DNA of 64,000 nucleotides from Methylobacterium currus (lineage in GTDB: Bacteria; Pseudomonadota; Alphaproteobacteria; Rhizobiales; Beijerinckiaceae). The stretch covers positions 549,501 to 613,500 of the forward strand of contig NZ_CP028843.1 in NCBI RefSeq assembly GCF_003058325.1, given 5' to 3'. A model generated the notes under the pieces. The model had not been told where the DNA came from, ran no database searches, and saw only the letters and a program-made list of their open reading frames with translations. The position numbers were made by a program, and so were the translations under genes. Positions 45,749 to 54,701 of the stretch are shown in pieces. Numbering within the stretch: the first letter of the stretch is position 1; each line of letters starts with the position of its first letter.

Positions 45749-47120
45749 AGATGAAGGCCTGGTTGGCGTCGTTGCCGACCTGCAGCAGGATCGCCGCCAG
45801 GAGCAGGGCGGTCGCCGCGGCCGCCCAGGCCCGCGGGATCAGGCTGTCCACCGCCTCGCGGGCGGTGGGGCCGAGGATCGCCAGAGCCGCGGCGCCGGCG
45901 GCCAGCGGCCAGAACGCGGCGGTGCTGCCCGACTCGGTGCCGAGGCCGAGCAGCCCGCGATAGACCGCGAGGGCGGTGGCGAAGTCGGGTGCGCGAAACA
46001 GCACCCAGGCGAGGCAGACGAAGCTGAAGGTCGCGAGGAAGCCCGCCGCCTGCGGGAGCTGGAGGCCGGCGCGGCGCCAGAGCACGTGAAGGCCGAGCGC
46101 GACGCCGTGCGCCGCCCCCCAGGCGACGAAGGTCAACCCCGCCCCGTGCCACAACCCGCCGAGCGCCATGGTGGCGAAGAGCGCCAGGAGCTGGCGCGGC
46201 ACGCCGTGCCGGCTGCCGCCGAACGGGATGTAGAGGTAGTCGCGCAGGAAGAACGACAGGGTGATGTGCCAGCGCCGCCAGAAATCCTGGATCGAGGCCG
46301 CGCGGTAAGGCGCCGAGAAATTGTCCGGCAGCACGATCCCGAACAGGAGCGCGAGGCCGAGCGCCATGTCGGTATAGCCCGAGAAGTCGAAATAGAGCTG
46401 GAGAGCGTAGCCGACCGTCGCCTGCATCGCCGTGGCGAAGTCCGGCTGCCCGCCCGACGCGGCGGCGGCCCAGAGCGGATCGACAATGGTCCCGAGCCCG
46501 TCGCCGAGAAACACCTTCTTGGAAAGGCCCGCGGTGAGCAGCATCAGGCCGCGGGCCGTGCGGTCCGCGGAATGCGGCTCGGGCGCGCGGAGCTGGCCCG
46601 CGAGTTCCGAGGGCCGCACCAGGGGGCCGGCGATCACGCGGGGGAAGAACGCGACGTAGACGGCATATTCGGCGAGCGTCATCCGCTCGGCCGTGCCGCG
46701 CCGCAGGTCGACCAGATAGGCGATGTGCTGGAAGGTGAAGAACGAGATGCCGAGCGGCAGAGCCAGGGACACCCGCGGCAGATCCGCGCCGGTGATGGCG
46801 TCCGCCAGCCCGGCGAAGAAGCCGAGATACTTGTATAGCCCAAGCAATCCGAGATCGAGGACGATCGCCAGGGTGAGGATCGCGTTGCGCCCGCTGCGGC
46901 GCCAGGCCCCTCGGGCAAACCACTCGCCGGCGAGCCAGTTGAGCGCGACGGAGCCGGCGAGCACCGGGACGAAACGCAGATCCCACCAGGCGTAGAAGAC
47001 GAAGGACAGGGCGGCGAGCCAGGCGACGCGCCAGCCTGGCCGGCGGGCGACGCAGAGGGCGTGCAGCCCGAGCGCCACCGGCAGGAACAGCAGCAGGAAC
47101 GGCAAGGAATGGAAGGGCAT
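45735..47120 (-). CDS. MBOAT-family O-acyltransferase, AlgI-like
   Basis: A 461-residue multi-pass membrane protein (about ten hydrophobic segments). It has SFVFYAWWDLRFVPVLAGSV, LPLGISFFTFQHIAYLVDLR, the FSGYTDMALGLALLFG region, FWRRWHITLSFFLRDYLYIP and GLWHGAGLTFVAWGAAHGVA with the conserved MBOAT His. AlgI-type proteins move acetyl groups across the membrane for exopolysaccharide O-acetylation. Promoter-proximal gene of a three-gene overlapping unit. Confidence 0.9.
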   Translation of the reverse strand: MPFHSLPFLLLFLPVALGLHALCVARRPGWRVAWLAALSFVFYAWWDLRFVPVLAGSVALNWLAGEWFARGAWRRSGRNAILTLAIVLDLGLLGLYKYLGFFAGLADAITGADLPRVSLALPLGISFFTFQHIAYLVDLRRGTAERMTLAEYAVYVAFFPRVIAGPLVRPSELAGQLRAPEPHSADRTARGLMLLTAGLSKKVFLGDGLGTIVDPLWAAAASGGQPDFATAMQATVGYALQLYFDFSGYTDMALGLALLFGIVLPDNFSAPYRAASIQDFWRRWHITLSFFLRDYLYIPFGGSRHGVPRQLLALFATMALGGLWHGAGLTFVAWGAAHGVALGLHVLWRRAGLQLPQAAGFLATFSFVCLAWVLFRAPDFATALAVYRGLLGLGTESGSTAAFWPLAAGAAALAILGPTAREAVDSLIPRAWAAAATALLLAAILLQVGNDANQAFIYARF

Positions 47121-47482
47121 GCGGCGCTCGCCGGTCGTGCTTCGGCGTTAGTGCAAATTCGGCGCCAGGGGAAGGGCGGTGCCAAGTTTCTCGACGGTGA
47201 CAGGCCGGCGCCTGAGCCAATTTTGCTCATCTCACCGCGTTCGATGCGCCTCTCCGACCTTCGTCACAGAGTAGGAGGCCGAGTAGGCTGCAGGCGGCGC
47301 AAGGCTTGGGTGGATCTCCAGATGCCCCTGACGCCGTTGCGCCATGGCAAGCCTGCCCGATTATCAAAAGCATCTGTGGGAAATTCGGGGGTGAGCGCGC
47401 GACGATGGGTTGAAACCCTGGCGCTGTGACCGATATCGCGGCTATGCCCGCCAAACGGGCTCGTAAGTTGGGATGATTCTCC
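47121..47482. other. Intergenic region upstream of the MucR-like gene
   Basis: Divergent promoter region between the MBOAT operon and mucR, 362 bases. Slightly AT-richer than average near 47355-47385 (TTATCAAAAGCATCTGTGGG). Frames such as 47061-47429 plus lack support. MucR proteins commonly bind AT-rich sites near their own promoter, so an autoregulatory site here is plausible but not demonstrated. Confidence 0.35.
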
Positions 47483-48031
47483 GTGTCACAAGAAGATCTG
47501 GTCCAGGAGGTCGATTTCGTCGCCCTCTCCGCCGACGTCGTATCGGCCTACGTCGCCAACAACTCCGTCCCGGCCGCCGATCTGGCCGGTCTGATCGCTA
47601 CCGTGCACGCCGCTTTCGTCTCCCTCGGCCAGCCGGCCGCCAAGGAGGCCGAGAAGCCGGTTCCGCTGATGCCGATCAAGAAGACGGTGACCCCGGACTA
47701 CCTGATCAGCCTCGAGGACGGCCGGCAGTACAAGTCGCTCAAGCGCCACCTGTCGACCCGCGGGCTCACCCCCGAGGAGTACCGCCGCAAGTGGGGCCTG
47801 CCGCACGACTACCCGATGGTCGCCGCCAACTACGCCGCCCAGCGCTCCGAGCTCGCCAAGAGCATCGGGCTGGGCCGGGGCCGCAACGTCGCGGCAGCCG
47901 CCAAGCGCGCCGCTTCCGACGCCGTCGTGACGGCGCCGGCCGCCGAGGCCGGGACCTTCGAGGCCAAGACCGCAGAGGCCAAGCCTGCCGGGGCCAAGCC
48001 TGTCAAGCGTGGGCGCTCGCGCAGCGCGTGA
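47483..48031 (+). CDS. mucR: Ros/MucR-family regulator lacking the usual zinc ligands
   Basis: A 182-residue regulator. GTG 47483 opens MSQEDLVQEVDFVALSADVV, the oligomerising N-terminal part. The DNA-binding part, PDYLISLEDGRQYKSLKRHL through EYRRKWGLPHDYPMVAANYA, matches MucR. But the first zinc Cys is Ser76, the next ligand position is Asp79, His89 is kept, and the following TH is replaced by STRG (Arg93) with one residue missing. So it is probably a metal-free variant, as reported for some Mesorhizobium paralogs. Ala/Lys-rich tail from about residue 128. Confidence 0.85.
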   Translation: MSQEDLVQEVDFVALSADVVSAYVANNSVPAADLAGLIATVHAAFVSLGQPAAKEAEKPVPLMPIKKTVTPDYLISLEDGRQYKSLKRHLSTRGLTPEEYRRKWGLPHDYPMVAANYAAQRSELAKSIGLGRGRNVAAAAKRAASDAVVTAPAAEAGTFEAKTAEAKPAGAKPVKRGRSRSA

Positions 48032-48081
48032 GATCGTCCGGACGGCCGCCCGGGACGACCCCTCCTGATGGGGCGCGTCTC

Positions 48082-48132
48082 GATGGTGGCTGCGTCTTGA
48101 TGGTGGCCGCGTCTTGATGGTGGCCGCGTCTT
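48082..48132. repeat. Three tandem copies of a 17-bp unit
   Basis: GATGGTGGCYGCGTCTT at 48082, 48099 and 48116, one T/C difference in the first copy, with a degenerate fourth copy from 48067. It lies just after the mucR stop and before the AraC gene's end. Confidence 0.9.
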
Positions 48133-48187
48133 GGGCGGCGATGTCGGGAGAGGTCGCGGCGCGACCGGCGGGGGCCGGCCGCGCCGC

Positions 48188-49261
48188 TCACAGGAGTTCG
48201 CCGTGCCAGGCCGTGAGGCCGACCGGCGGCCTCGCCACGCGGCCCCGGCGCGGCGCGCCGATCAGGGCGATCCCGCTCGCAGGCTCCTCGGCGCGCAAGC
48301 TGCGCCGATATTCCCCTGGCGGAAGGCCGAAAGCATCCCGGAACAGCCGGCCGGCATGGCCCGGCGAGGTGAAGCCGGCCGCGCTTGTCAGTTCGTCGAT
48401 CGTCCGGTTCTCGTCGGCCCGGGACAGGGTGCGGCGCAGGCGCGCCACGCGCTGCTGCTGCACGTAGCGGGCGACGCCGCCCGCCGGCTCGAACAGCCGG
48501 TAGAGCGCGCTGCGCGACAGGCCGGCCCCGGCGGCGATCGCCGCGCTGGTCAGGCCGCGATCCCCGAGATTCTGCTCGATGAAGGCGACTGCTCGGGCGC
48601 GGGCCCGGCCCGCCGCGAGGGGCGGCGGCAGCGGGGCGCCGTTGTCGCGCAAGGAGGCCAGGGTCGCGCCGAGCATCAGGCACAGCGACTCGGTCACGGC
48701 ACCGGCGAGTTCGGGCGTCAGCGCCGCCGCGTGGGCGGCCAGCGAGCGCGCGAAGTCGATCACCAGCCCCGCCTCGCGGGGCCCGAGGACCAGGCCGTGC
48801 AGGTCGAGGCCGTCCAGCGTCGCGGCATCGAGCCTGTCGCGGGCGATCGCCGCGGTGACGATGCGGGCGCCCTCGGTCCAGGTGCGCTGCGGCTGGGTGA
48901 GGTCGAACAGCGCCATGCTCCCGGCCTCGACCCGGCGGACCGCACCCGGCACCTCCAGCATCATGCTGCCCGCGAGGACGAGGTGGAGGGTGACGTGATC
49001 GAAGCCGTCGCGGGCGACCCGGCGGGGCGCGCGGGCATGCGACACGCCGGCGAGCCGGCGGTCGAAGAGCAGCATCCGCGGCATCCGGTGGGCGACGACC
49101 TCGGTCCGCAGCGGGCCTGCGAGCCGGTCGACGTCGGTGCCGCCACTGTAGAGCACGCGATAGGCCTCGAAGGCCGCGTCGTCCGCCAGGGTCTTGCCCG
49201 GCGTCGCTGGTCCGGAGAGGCCGGGCTCGGCGATCCCGGGTCCAAGAGTGATCGTGTCCAT
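48188..49261 (-). CDS. AraC-family transcriptional regulator
   Basis: A 357-residue protein from ATG 49261, chosen because earlier sequence belongs to the MFS gene. An N-terminal cupin-like sensor (GFDHVTLHLVLAGSMMLEVP, SMALFDLTQPQRTWTEGARI) precedes a C-terminal double helix-turn-helix (LTSAAIAAGAGLSRSALYRL and IDELTSAAGFTSPGHAGRLF, with PPGEYRRSLR). The MFS gene ends 18 bases upstream, so both are co-transcribed. It probably controls that transporter and perhaps the agmatinase-like gene on the other strand. Confidence 0.88.
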   Translation of the reverse strand: MDTITLGPGIAEPGLSGPATPGKTLADDAAFEAYRVLYSGGTDVDRLAGPLRTEVVAHRMPRMLLFDRRLAGVSHARAPRRVARDGFDHVTLHLVLAGSMMLEVPGAVRRVEAGSMALFDLTQPQRTWTEGARIVTAAIARDRLDAATLDGLDLHGLVLGPREAGLVIDFARSLAAHAAALTPELAGAVTESLCLMLGATLASLRDNGAPLPPPLAAGRARARAVAFIEQNLGDRGLTSAAIAAGAGLSRSALYRLFEPAGGVARYVQQQRVARLRRTLSRADENRTIDELTSAAGFTSPGHAGRLFRDAFGLPPGEYRRSLRAEEPASGIALIGAPRRGRVARPPVGLTAWHGELL

Positions 49262-49278
49262 CGCGCTCGCGGACCCGC

Positions 49279-50562
49279 TCAGCGGGGAGGCCGCACCTGT
49301 CCGGTCGTGGGTCCCCTGACGTAGTGCGGGGCCGGCAGGAGGGCAACGAGTCCGAGCGCGCAGGCCAGCGCGGTGGCGGTCAGCAGGGCGGCGCCGAGTC
49401 CCGCCTCGCCGAAGACGCGGTCGGCCAGGAGCCCGACGAGGGGCGGGCCGAGCCCGAAGCCTGCGAGCGTGATGCCGGCCATGAACGGGGCGGTGACGCG
49501 GCCGCGCAAGGCATGCGGCGTCATGATCTGCAGCCCGGCGAGCGTCGTCACCGAGCCGATGCCGAGGCCGAAGACCAGGGCGCCCAGGGCGGCCGTCGCG
49601 AGGGCGAGATCCTCCGCGAGGCACAGGATCCCCGAGAGCGGCAGCGTGCCGACGAGGACGCAGAGCAGCAGCCGCCGTCCGGGCAGGCCCGCCTTGATCC
49701 CGCGGTCGAGGAGGCGCCCGCCGGTGAACTGGCCGAGCGGCGCGGCGAGCGTCATGACCGAGCCGACCAGCATCCCGGCCGAGGACAGCGGCAGGCCGAA
49801 GCGGCGCACGAGGAGCGTCACCGCCCAGGCATTGGTCGTCTGTACCACCAGGGTCACGGCTATCCCCGCGACCATGATGGCGGCGTAGCGCCCGGCATGG
49901 CGGGCGAGCCACGGCCAGACCCGCGCCCGTCTGATCGGCCGCGGGCCGTCGCGGCTGGGATCCCGCATCCGCAGAAGTAGGGCCATGAGGACGAGGTTCG
50001 GCACCACGCTGAGGACGAACAGCACGCGCCACGCCGCGACCGAGGCGGGCAGCCCCGGCACCGACACCAGGGCCGGCAGCAGGGCCAGGAGCCCGCCGCC
50101 CAGACCCAAGGCGGTGCCGCGCCCCAGGACGGCGCCGGCGGTGTAGAGCGCGACGCCGTGCCCGATCCGGTCCCGGGGCTGGCGCGCGGCGATGAGCGCG
50201 AGGGCCGCCGGGGTGAGGACGGCCTGGCCGAGACCGAGGCCCGCGCGGGCGAGGACGAACGCGCCGAAATCGGTCGCGAGCCCGCTCGACAGGGAGGCGA
50301 GGCTCCAGACCAGGATCCCGGCCGCGATCAGGCGCGGGCGATGGACGCGGTCGACGAGGGAGCCGGCCATCAGCGAGGCCGCCGCATAGGCCGCCACGAA
50401 GGCGGTGCCCTGGGCGAGGCCGAGCGCGAAGTCGCTCAGAGCGAGATCCGCCTTGATCGCCGGCGCGACCAGCGCGGCGATGAACCGGTCCGCGAAGGCG
50501 AGCAGATGGGCACCGGCGAGCAGCCAGACGCCCGGCCAGGCCGGTGCCAGAAGCGAGCGCAT
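49279..50562 (-). CDS. MFS transporter
   Basis: A 427-residue major facilitator with twelve predicted helices. The A-like loop motif is GSLVDRVHRPRLIAAGILVW after helix 2, and GQFTGGRLLDRGIKAGLP is its counterpart in the second half. The substrate is not evident; DHA- or ACS-type assignment is not possible by eye. Followed by the AraC gene in the same direction. The divergent 328-base gap leads to the agmatinase-like gene. Confidence 0.85.
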   Translation of the reverse strand: MRSLLAPAWPGVWLLAGAHLLAFADRFIAALVAPAIKADLALSDFALGLAQGTAFVAAYAAASLMAGSLVDRVHRPRLIAAGILVWSLASLSSGLATDFGAFVLARAGLGLGQAVLTPAALALIAARQPRDRIGHGVALYTAGAVLGRGTALGLGGGLLALLPALVSVPGLPASVAAWRVLFVLSVVPNLVLMALLLRMRDPSRDGPRPIRRARVWPWLARHAGRYAAIMVAGIAVTLVVQTTNAWAVTLLVRRFGLPLSSAGMLVGSVMTLAAPLGQFTGGRLLDRGIKAGLPGRRLLLCVLVGTLPLSGILCLAEDLALATAALGALVFGLGIGSVTTLAGLQIMTPHALRGRVTAPFMAGITLAGFGLGPPLVGLLADRVFGEAGLGAALLTATALACALGLVALLPAPHYVRGPTTGQVRPPR

Positions 50563-50890
50563 CGGGTCGCCGGTCAGGCCGCCGCGACGGGGCGGCGCGG
50601 ACGGGCGTCGGGCAGGAGGTCACCCAGGACTAAGTCACCCAGGAGCAAATCACCCATCTGTGGCGGCCTTCGGGAGCGTCGGGGCGGCGGATCGCGCGAG
50701 TCCCGAGTCGTGGCCGTCGCCGCCTGCCGGGACAACGGGCTTGCCAGCATGGCCGGCCTGCGCTCTTGTCGCGGCCGGGTGGCGCGGGCCGAGGGCACGC
50801 CGGGCGCGCCGGGGCCTCTCGAGGCCGACCCCCCGAGTGCCGCGCCCGCGGGCTCCGAGAGCCTTCGCGGGCCCATCTCCGGAGCCCCCC
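50563..50890. other. Divergent promoter region with short imperfect repeats
   Basis: No gene. Three imperfect copies of TCACCCAGGA-type sequence (AGTCACCCAGGAC, AGTCACCCAGGAG, AATCACCCATC) run across about 50608-50656. They may be regulatory repeats for the flanking MFS and agmatinase-like genes, or mere slippage products. Confidence 0.45.
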
Positions 50891-51928
50891 ATGGACCAGG
50901 CCAAGCTCGCGGCCCTGCGCGCCCGCTACCTCGACGCGACCGGTGGCGACATCGACGATCCGGATTTTGCGAAGGCCGCCGCGCAGCAATTCAGCGAGAG
51001 CGACCGGCGCAAATGGCCCTTCGCGGACCCCGCGACCTTCCTCGACCTGCCGTTCCGCCCCGAGGTCGCGACCCTGCCCGATTTCGGCGGCCTCGACGTG
51101 GCGCTGATCGGCGTGCCGATGGATCTCGGCGTCACCAACCGGGCCGGCGCCCGCCATGGGCCGCGGGCGGTGCGGGCGGTGGAGCGCATCGGCCCCTACG
51201 AGCACGTGCTGCGGATCACCCCGGCGGCGGAGCTGAAGGCGGCCGATATCGGCGACGTGCCGTTCCGCAGCCGCTTCTCGCTCGAGAGCTGCCACGAGGA
51301 CATCGAGGCGTTCTTCGCCACCGTGGTGAAGGCGGGCGTGGTGCCGCTCGCTGTCGGGGGCGACCACTCGATCAGCCGCGCGACCTTGAGGGCGGTCGGT
51401 GCCGCGCACCCGGTCGGCATGATCCACATCGACGCCCATTGCGACACCGGCGGCGTCTACGAGGGCTCGAAGTTCCACCACGGCGGGCCGTTCCGCCAGG
51501 CGGTGCTCGACGGCGTGCTCGACCCCGCGCGCACGATCCAGATCGGCATCCGGGGCGGCGCCGAGTACCTGTGGGAGTTCTCGTACGTGTCGGGCATGAC
51601 GGTGATCCATGCCGAGGAGGTGCCGCGGCTCGGATTGCCCGCGGTGATCGCCCGGGCCCGCGAGGTCGTGGGCGACGGCCCCACCTACCTCTCCTTCGAC
51701 GTCGACAGCCTCGATCCCGGTTTCGCGCCGGGCACCGGCACGCCCGAGATGGGCGGGCTCACGCCGCGCGAAGTGCTGGAACTGCTCCGGGGCCTCGCGG
51801 GCGTGAACATCGTCGGCGGCGACGTGGTCGAGGTGGCGCCGCAATACGACCCGACCAGCAACACGGCGCAATGCGCCGCGCAGGTGCTGTTCGAGCTGCT
51901 GTGCCTGGTGGCGGCGGGGCGACGTTAG
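50891..51928 (+). CDS. speB: Agmatinase/ureohydrolase family
   Basis: A 345-residue arginase-fold Mn enzyme. Metal-binding motifs are present: VGGDHSISRATL, HIDAHCDTGG and FDVDSLDPGFAPGTGTPEMG. It carries about 60 residues before the fold proper, longer than E. coli SpeB. Agmatine, guanidinobutyrate or another guanidino compound could be the substrate; the symbol is tentative. The Orn/Arg decarboxylase 7 kb away could supply agmatine. ATG 50891 follows GGAGCCCCCC. Terminated by a hairpin at 51991. Confidence 0.85.
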   Translation: MDQAKLAALRARYLDATGGDIDDPDFAKAAAQQFSESDRRKWPFADPATFLDLPFRPEVATLPDFGGLDVALIGVPMDLGVTNRAGARHGPRAVRAVERIGPYEHVLRITPAAELKAADIGDVPFRSRFSLESCHEDIEAFFATVVKAGVVPLAVGGDHSISRATLRAVGAAHPVGMIHIDAHCDTGGVYEGSKFHHGGPFRQAVLDGVLDPARTIQIGIRGGAEYLWEFSYVSGMTVIHAEEVPRLGLPAVIARAREVVGDGPTYLSFDVDSLDPGFAPGTGTPEMGGLTPREVLELLRGLAGVNIVGGDVVEVAPQYDPTSNTAQCAAQVLFELLCLVAAGRR

Positions 51929-51929
51929 A

Positions 51930-52029
51930 GCATTTTCCGACGACGTGGACACCGGTTCGTCGCAGAAAAATGCGGCACAATCAAAGACTAAGAGCAGCGC
52001 CCGATTGCAACGTGATCGGGCGTTGCTCT
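51930..52029. terminator. Two hairpins after the agmatinase gene
   Basis: First, a long imperfect palindrome 51930-51973 (GCATTTTCCGACGA against TCGTCGCAGAAAAATGC), a phrase that I recall as dispersed in Methylobacterium genomes. Second, a 15-bp stem AGAGCAGCGCCCGAT (51991-52005) with ATCGGGCGTTGCTCT (52015-52029), one G-T pair. They probably end transcription from speB. Confidence 0.7.
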
Positions 52030-52123
52030 CGCGCGCCGTCCGCGGCTTGGGTCCTTGTCTTGTCGCAGAGTGTTGCCGCAAAACCGGCAACCGCCTTTGT
52101 GAAATCTGCTCGGGGCCGGGGCG

Positions 52124-53062
52124 TCAGCCCCCGGCCACGCCCTGCGTGTCGACGTAGAGCGCGTAGAGCGACTGGCTCGCCGCCATGAACAGCCGGTTGC
52201 GGTGGCGGCCGCCGAAGCAGAGGTTGGCGCAGCGCTCGGGCAGGCGGATGCGGCCGATCAGGATGCCGTCGGGATTGTAGACCATCACCCCGTCGAGAGC
52301 CTCCGAGCCCATGCCCCAGCCGCACCACAGGTTGCCGTCGATGTCGCAGCGGAAGCCGTCCGGCGTGCCGGGGCCGGCATCGATGTGGACGCGCCGGTTC
52401 GTCAGGCGCCCGCCCGCGCCGACGTCGAAGGCGAGGATGCGGCGGTTCGGCTGCGCCCGCGACTCGACGAGGTAGAGGGTCGATTCGTCGGGGGAGAAGC
52501 ACAGGCCGTTCGGCCCGGCGAGGTCGGTGGCGACGGCCGCCAGCGCCCCGGTCGCCGGGTCGAGGCGGTAGACGTTCTGGGGCGATTCCGGCTCGGCCCG
52601 TTCGCCTTCGTAGTTGCCGAGGATGCCGAAGGGCGGGTCGGTGAACCAGACCGCGCCGTCGGAGGCCACCACCACGTCGTTGGGCGAGTTGAGGCGCTTG
52701 CCCTCGTAGGAATCGGCCAGCACCGTGATGGCGCCGTCATACTCGGTGCGGGTCACCCGCCGTCCGCCATGCTCGCAGGTGACGAGGCGGCCCTGGCGGT
52801 CGCGGGTGTTGCCGTTGGCGAAGTTCGACGGCTTGCGGAAGACCGAGACCGCGCCGCTCTCCTCGTCGTAGCGCAGGATGCGGTTGTTCGGGATGTCGCT
52901 CCACAGGAGGTAGCGCCCGTCGCCGAACCAGACCGGGCCCTCGCTCCAGCGGCAGCCGGTGGCGAGGCGTTCGACCCCGGCGCTGAACACCCGGTAGCGG
53001 GCAAACGAGGGATCGATGACCTCGATGGCGGGGTCGGGATACCGGGTCGTCGGCGTCCACAC
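52124..53062 (-). CDS. SMP-30/gluconolactonase-family lactonase
   Basis: A 312-residue six-bladed beta-propeller hydrolase. GTG 53062 has AGGAGGA eleven bases upstream, better than the start 21 codons earlier. Typical phrases: WSEGPVWFGDGRYLLWSD (metal Glu), KRLNSPNDVVVASDGAVWFT, LAGPNGLCFSPDESTLYLVE and TPDGFRCDIDGNLWCG. Its neighbours (uronate dehydrogenase, hexuronate-type transporter) suggest it opens aldaro-lactones such as galactaro- or glucarolactone. Confidence 0.87.
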   Translation of the reverse strand: MWTPTTRYPDPAIEVIDPSFARYRVFSAGVERLATGCRWSEGPVWFGDGRYLLWSDIPNNRILRYDEESGAVSVFRKPSNFANGNTRDRQGRLVTCEHGGRRVTRTEYDGAITVLADSYEGKRLNSPNDVVVASDGAVWFTDPPFGILGNYEGERAEPESPQNVYRLDPATGALAAVATDLAGPNGLCFSPDESTLYLVESRAQPNRRILAFDVGAGGRLTNRRVHIDAGPGTPDGFRCDIDGNLWCGWGMGSEALDGVMVYNPDGILIGRIRLPERCANLCFGGRHRNRLFMAASQSLYALYVDTQGVAGG

Positions 53063-53133
53063 GGGGGCGATCCTCCTGGCGGTTCTTCGGGCGCGGACCA
53101 TCGCGGTCCGCCGCGCCGGATGCAAGGCGTTCT

Positions 53134-53257
53134 CTCATGCCGCCGCGCCGTCGAACGGACTCGTTCGAAGGCGCTGGCTAGGTCCGAACGGGCGCCGGCG
53201 CCGATGCGCCGGACGCTTTCGCATCGACACGTCGATGCGAAAGCGCGATGGCATGAG
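53134..53257. repeat. Nested palindrome between lactonase and MFS genes
   Basis: A perfect 14-bp stem with a four-base loop, CGCTTTCGCATCGA (53214-53227) with TCGATGCGAAAGCG (53232-53245). Outer arms CTCATGCC (53134-53141) and GGCATGAG (53250-53257) enclose it. GGCGTTCTC flanks the element as a direct repeat at both ends. It separates two genes of one cluster and may set their relative expression. Confidence 0.8.
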
Positions 53258-53277
53258 GCGTTCTCCGGGGAGCCCGG

Positions 53278-54552
53278 TCAGTGCGCGACCGCGCCCGCCG
53301 GGAGCGGCCGGACCCGCCGGCGCTCGCCCAGCACCAGCCAGACCACGAGCAAGGCCACGAGATCGAACACCGTGAGGCAGGCGAAGAGCGGCTCGAAGCC
53401 GATGCGCCCGGCGAGCTGCCCGATCAGCAGCGAGAACAGCGTGCCGCCGAGATAACCCGCCATGCCGCAGAAGCCCGTCGTGGTCGCGACCTCGTGCGGC
53501 TGGAAGTGGTCGGTGACGACGGCGTAGAGCAGGCTCGACAGCATCTGGTGGGCGAAGGCGCCGAGCGAGAACAGGCAGATCGCCGTGAACGGGCTCGAGG
53601 CCAGCCCGATCAGCCCCGGGCCGATCATGCAGACGGCCCCGAAGCCGATGCCGGCGATGCGCGAGTTGGCGAGCGAGATCCGGAAGCGCCGGCTGAGGTA
53701 TGGCGACAGGTACCCGCTGAGCACGCAGCCGAGATCGGCGGCGAGGAAGGGCAGCCAGGCGAACAGGGCGAATTGCTTGATGTCCATGCCCCGGGCGCTG
53801 ACCATGTAGAGCGGGATCCAGTAGCTGAAGGTCTGCCAGGCCGGCTCGGTGAGGAAGCGCGCCGCCGCGATGCCCCAGAATTCCCGCCGCCCGACCACCG
53901 CCTTGACGGAGGGCTTCGGCAGGACAGCCTGCGGCGCGTCGGCGCCGATATGGGTGCGCTCGGCCTCGCTCAAGCCCGGATGGTCCTGCGGGTCGCGGTA
54001 GACCAGCCACCACAGGGCGGCGACGCCGACCGACATCAGGCCGGTGACCAGGAAGGCGACCTGCCAGCTCCAGGTCAGCGACAGCCACACCACCAGCGGC
54101 GGGGCGATCATCGCGCCGATCGACGAGCCGGTGTTGAACCAGCCGGTGGCGATCGAGCGCTCCCGGGGCGGGAACCACAGGGTCGCGGTCTTGACGGCCG
54201 AGGGGATCGCCGCCGCCTCGCCGAGGCCGAGCAGGCCCCGGAACGCCGCCATCGCCTGCCAGTTGCCCGCCAGCGCGTGCAGCGCGCAGGCCGAGCCCCA
54301 GACCAGGGCGAACAGGCAGTAGCCGGTGCGCAGGCCGATCAGGTCGGTGAGGAAGCCGGCGGCCGGCTGCATCACCCCGTAGGAGATCTGGAATGCCGCG
54401 ACGATGAACGAGTACTGCTCGGTCGAGACGCCGAGCTGGTCCTTCAGCAGCGGGGCCAGCACGCCCAGCGTGTTGCGGTCGATGTAGTTGACGACCGTGC
54501 CGAGCCCGACCAGCGCCAGGATGCGCCACCGCAGGCCGCGCGATTTGCCCAT
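53278..54552 (-). CDS. MFS transporter, hexuronate/ACS-type
   Basis: A 424-residue transporter with twelve predicted helices. ATG 54552 has GGGAAGGGAA upstream; the longer frame is rejected. VVNYIDRNTLGVLAPLLKDQ after the first helix and FQISYGVMQPAAGFLTDLIG are typical of the anion:cation symporter group (ExuT, GudP, GarP). FNTGSSIGAMIAPPLVVWLS supports it. With uronate dehydrogenase nearby, a hexuronate or aldarate substrate is likely. Divergent from the GntR gene. Confidence 0.87.
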   Translation of the reverse strand: MGKSRGLRWRILALVGLGTVVNYIDRNTLGVLAPLLKDQLGVSTEQYSFIVAAFQISYGVMQPAAGFLTDLIGLRTGYCLFALVWGSACALHALAGNWQAMAAFRGLLGLGEAAAIPSAVKTATLWFPPRERSIATGWFNTGSSIGAMIAPPLVVWLSLTWSWQVAFLVTGLMSVGVAALWWLVYRDPQDHPGLSEAERTHIGADAPQAVLPKPSVKAVVGRREFWGIAAARFLTEPAWQTFSYWIPLYMVSARGMDIKQFALFAWLPFLAADLGCVLSGYLSPYLSRRFRISLANSRIAGIGFGAVCMIGPGLIGLASSPFTAICLFSLGAFAHQMLSSLLYAVVTDHFQPHEVATTTGFCGMAGYLGGTLFSLLIGQLAGRIGFEPLFACLTVFDLVALLVVWLVLGERRRVRPLPAGAVAH

Positions 54553-54663
54553 CGGCGTTCCCTTCCCGTGAGAACGTTGCCGGCCACGCCGGAAACAATG
54601 CAGAATCAAGGCCCTGCGCGCGTCCGCTCTGTCGCCGGCGGTGGTCGCGGTGAGCTTTGCGGT

Positions 54664-54683
54664 CATTATCGATATTGATAATG
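54664..54683. promoter_or_regulatory. Inverted-repeat operator candidate for GntR
   Basis: CATTATC-GATATT-GATAATG: perfect 7-bp arms around six bases, AT-rich in a GC-rich setting. It lies in the short space between the divergent MFS and GntR genes, 18 bases before the GntR ATG and overlapping its likely promoter (TTGACA at 54685). Confidence 0.7.
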
Positions 54684-54701
54684 CTTGACAAGGGAGGGGG
54701 C

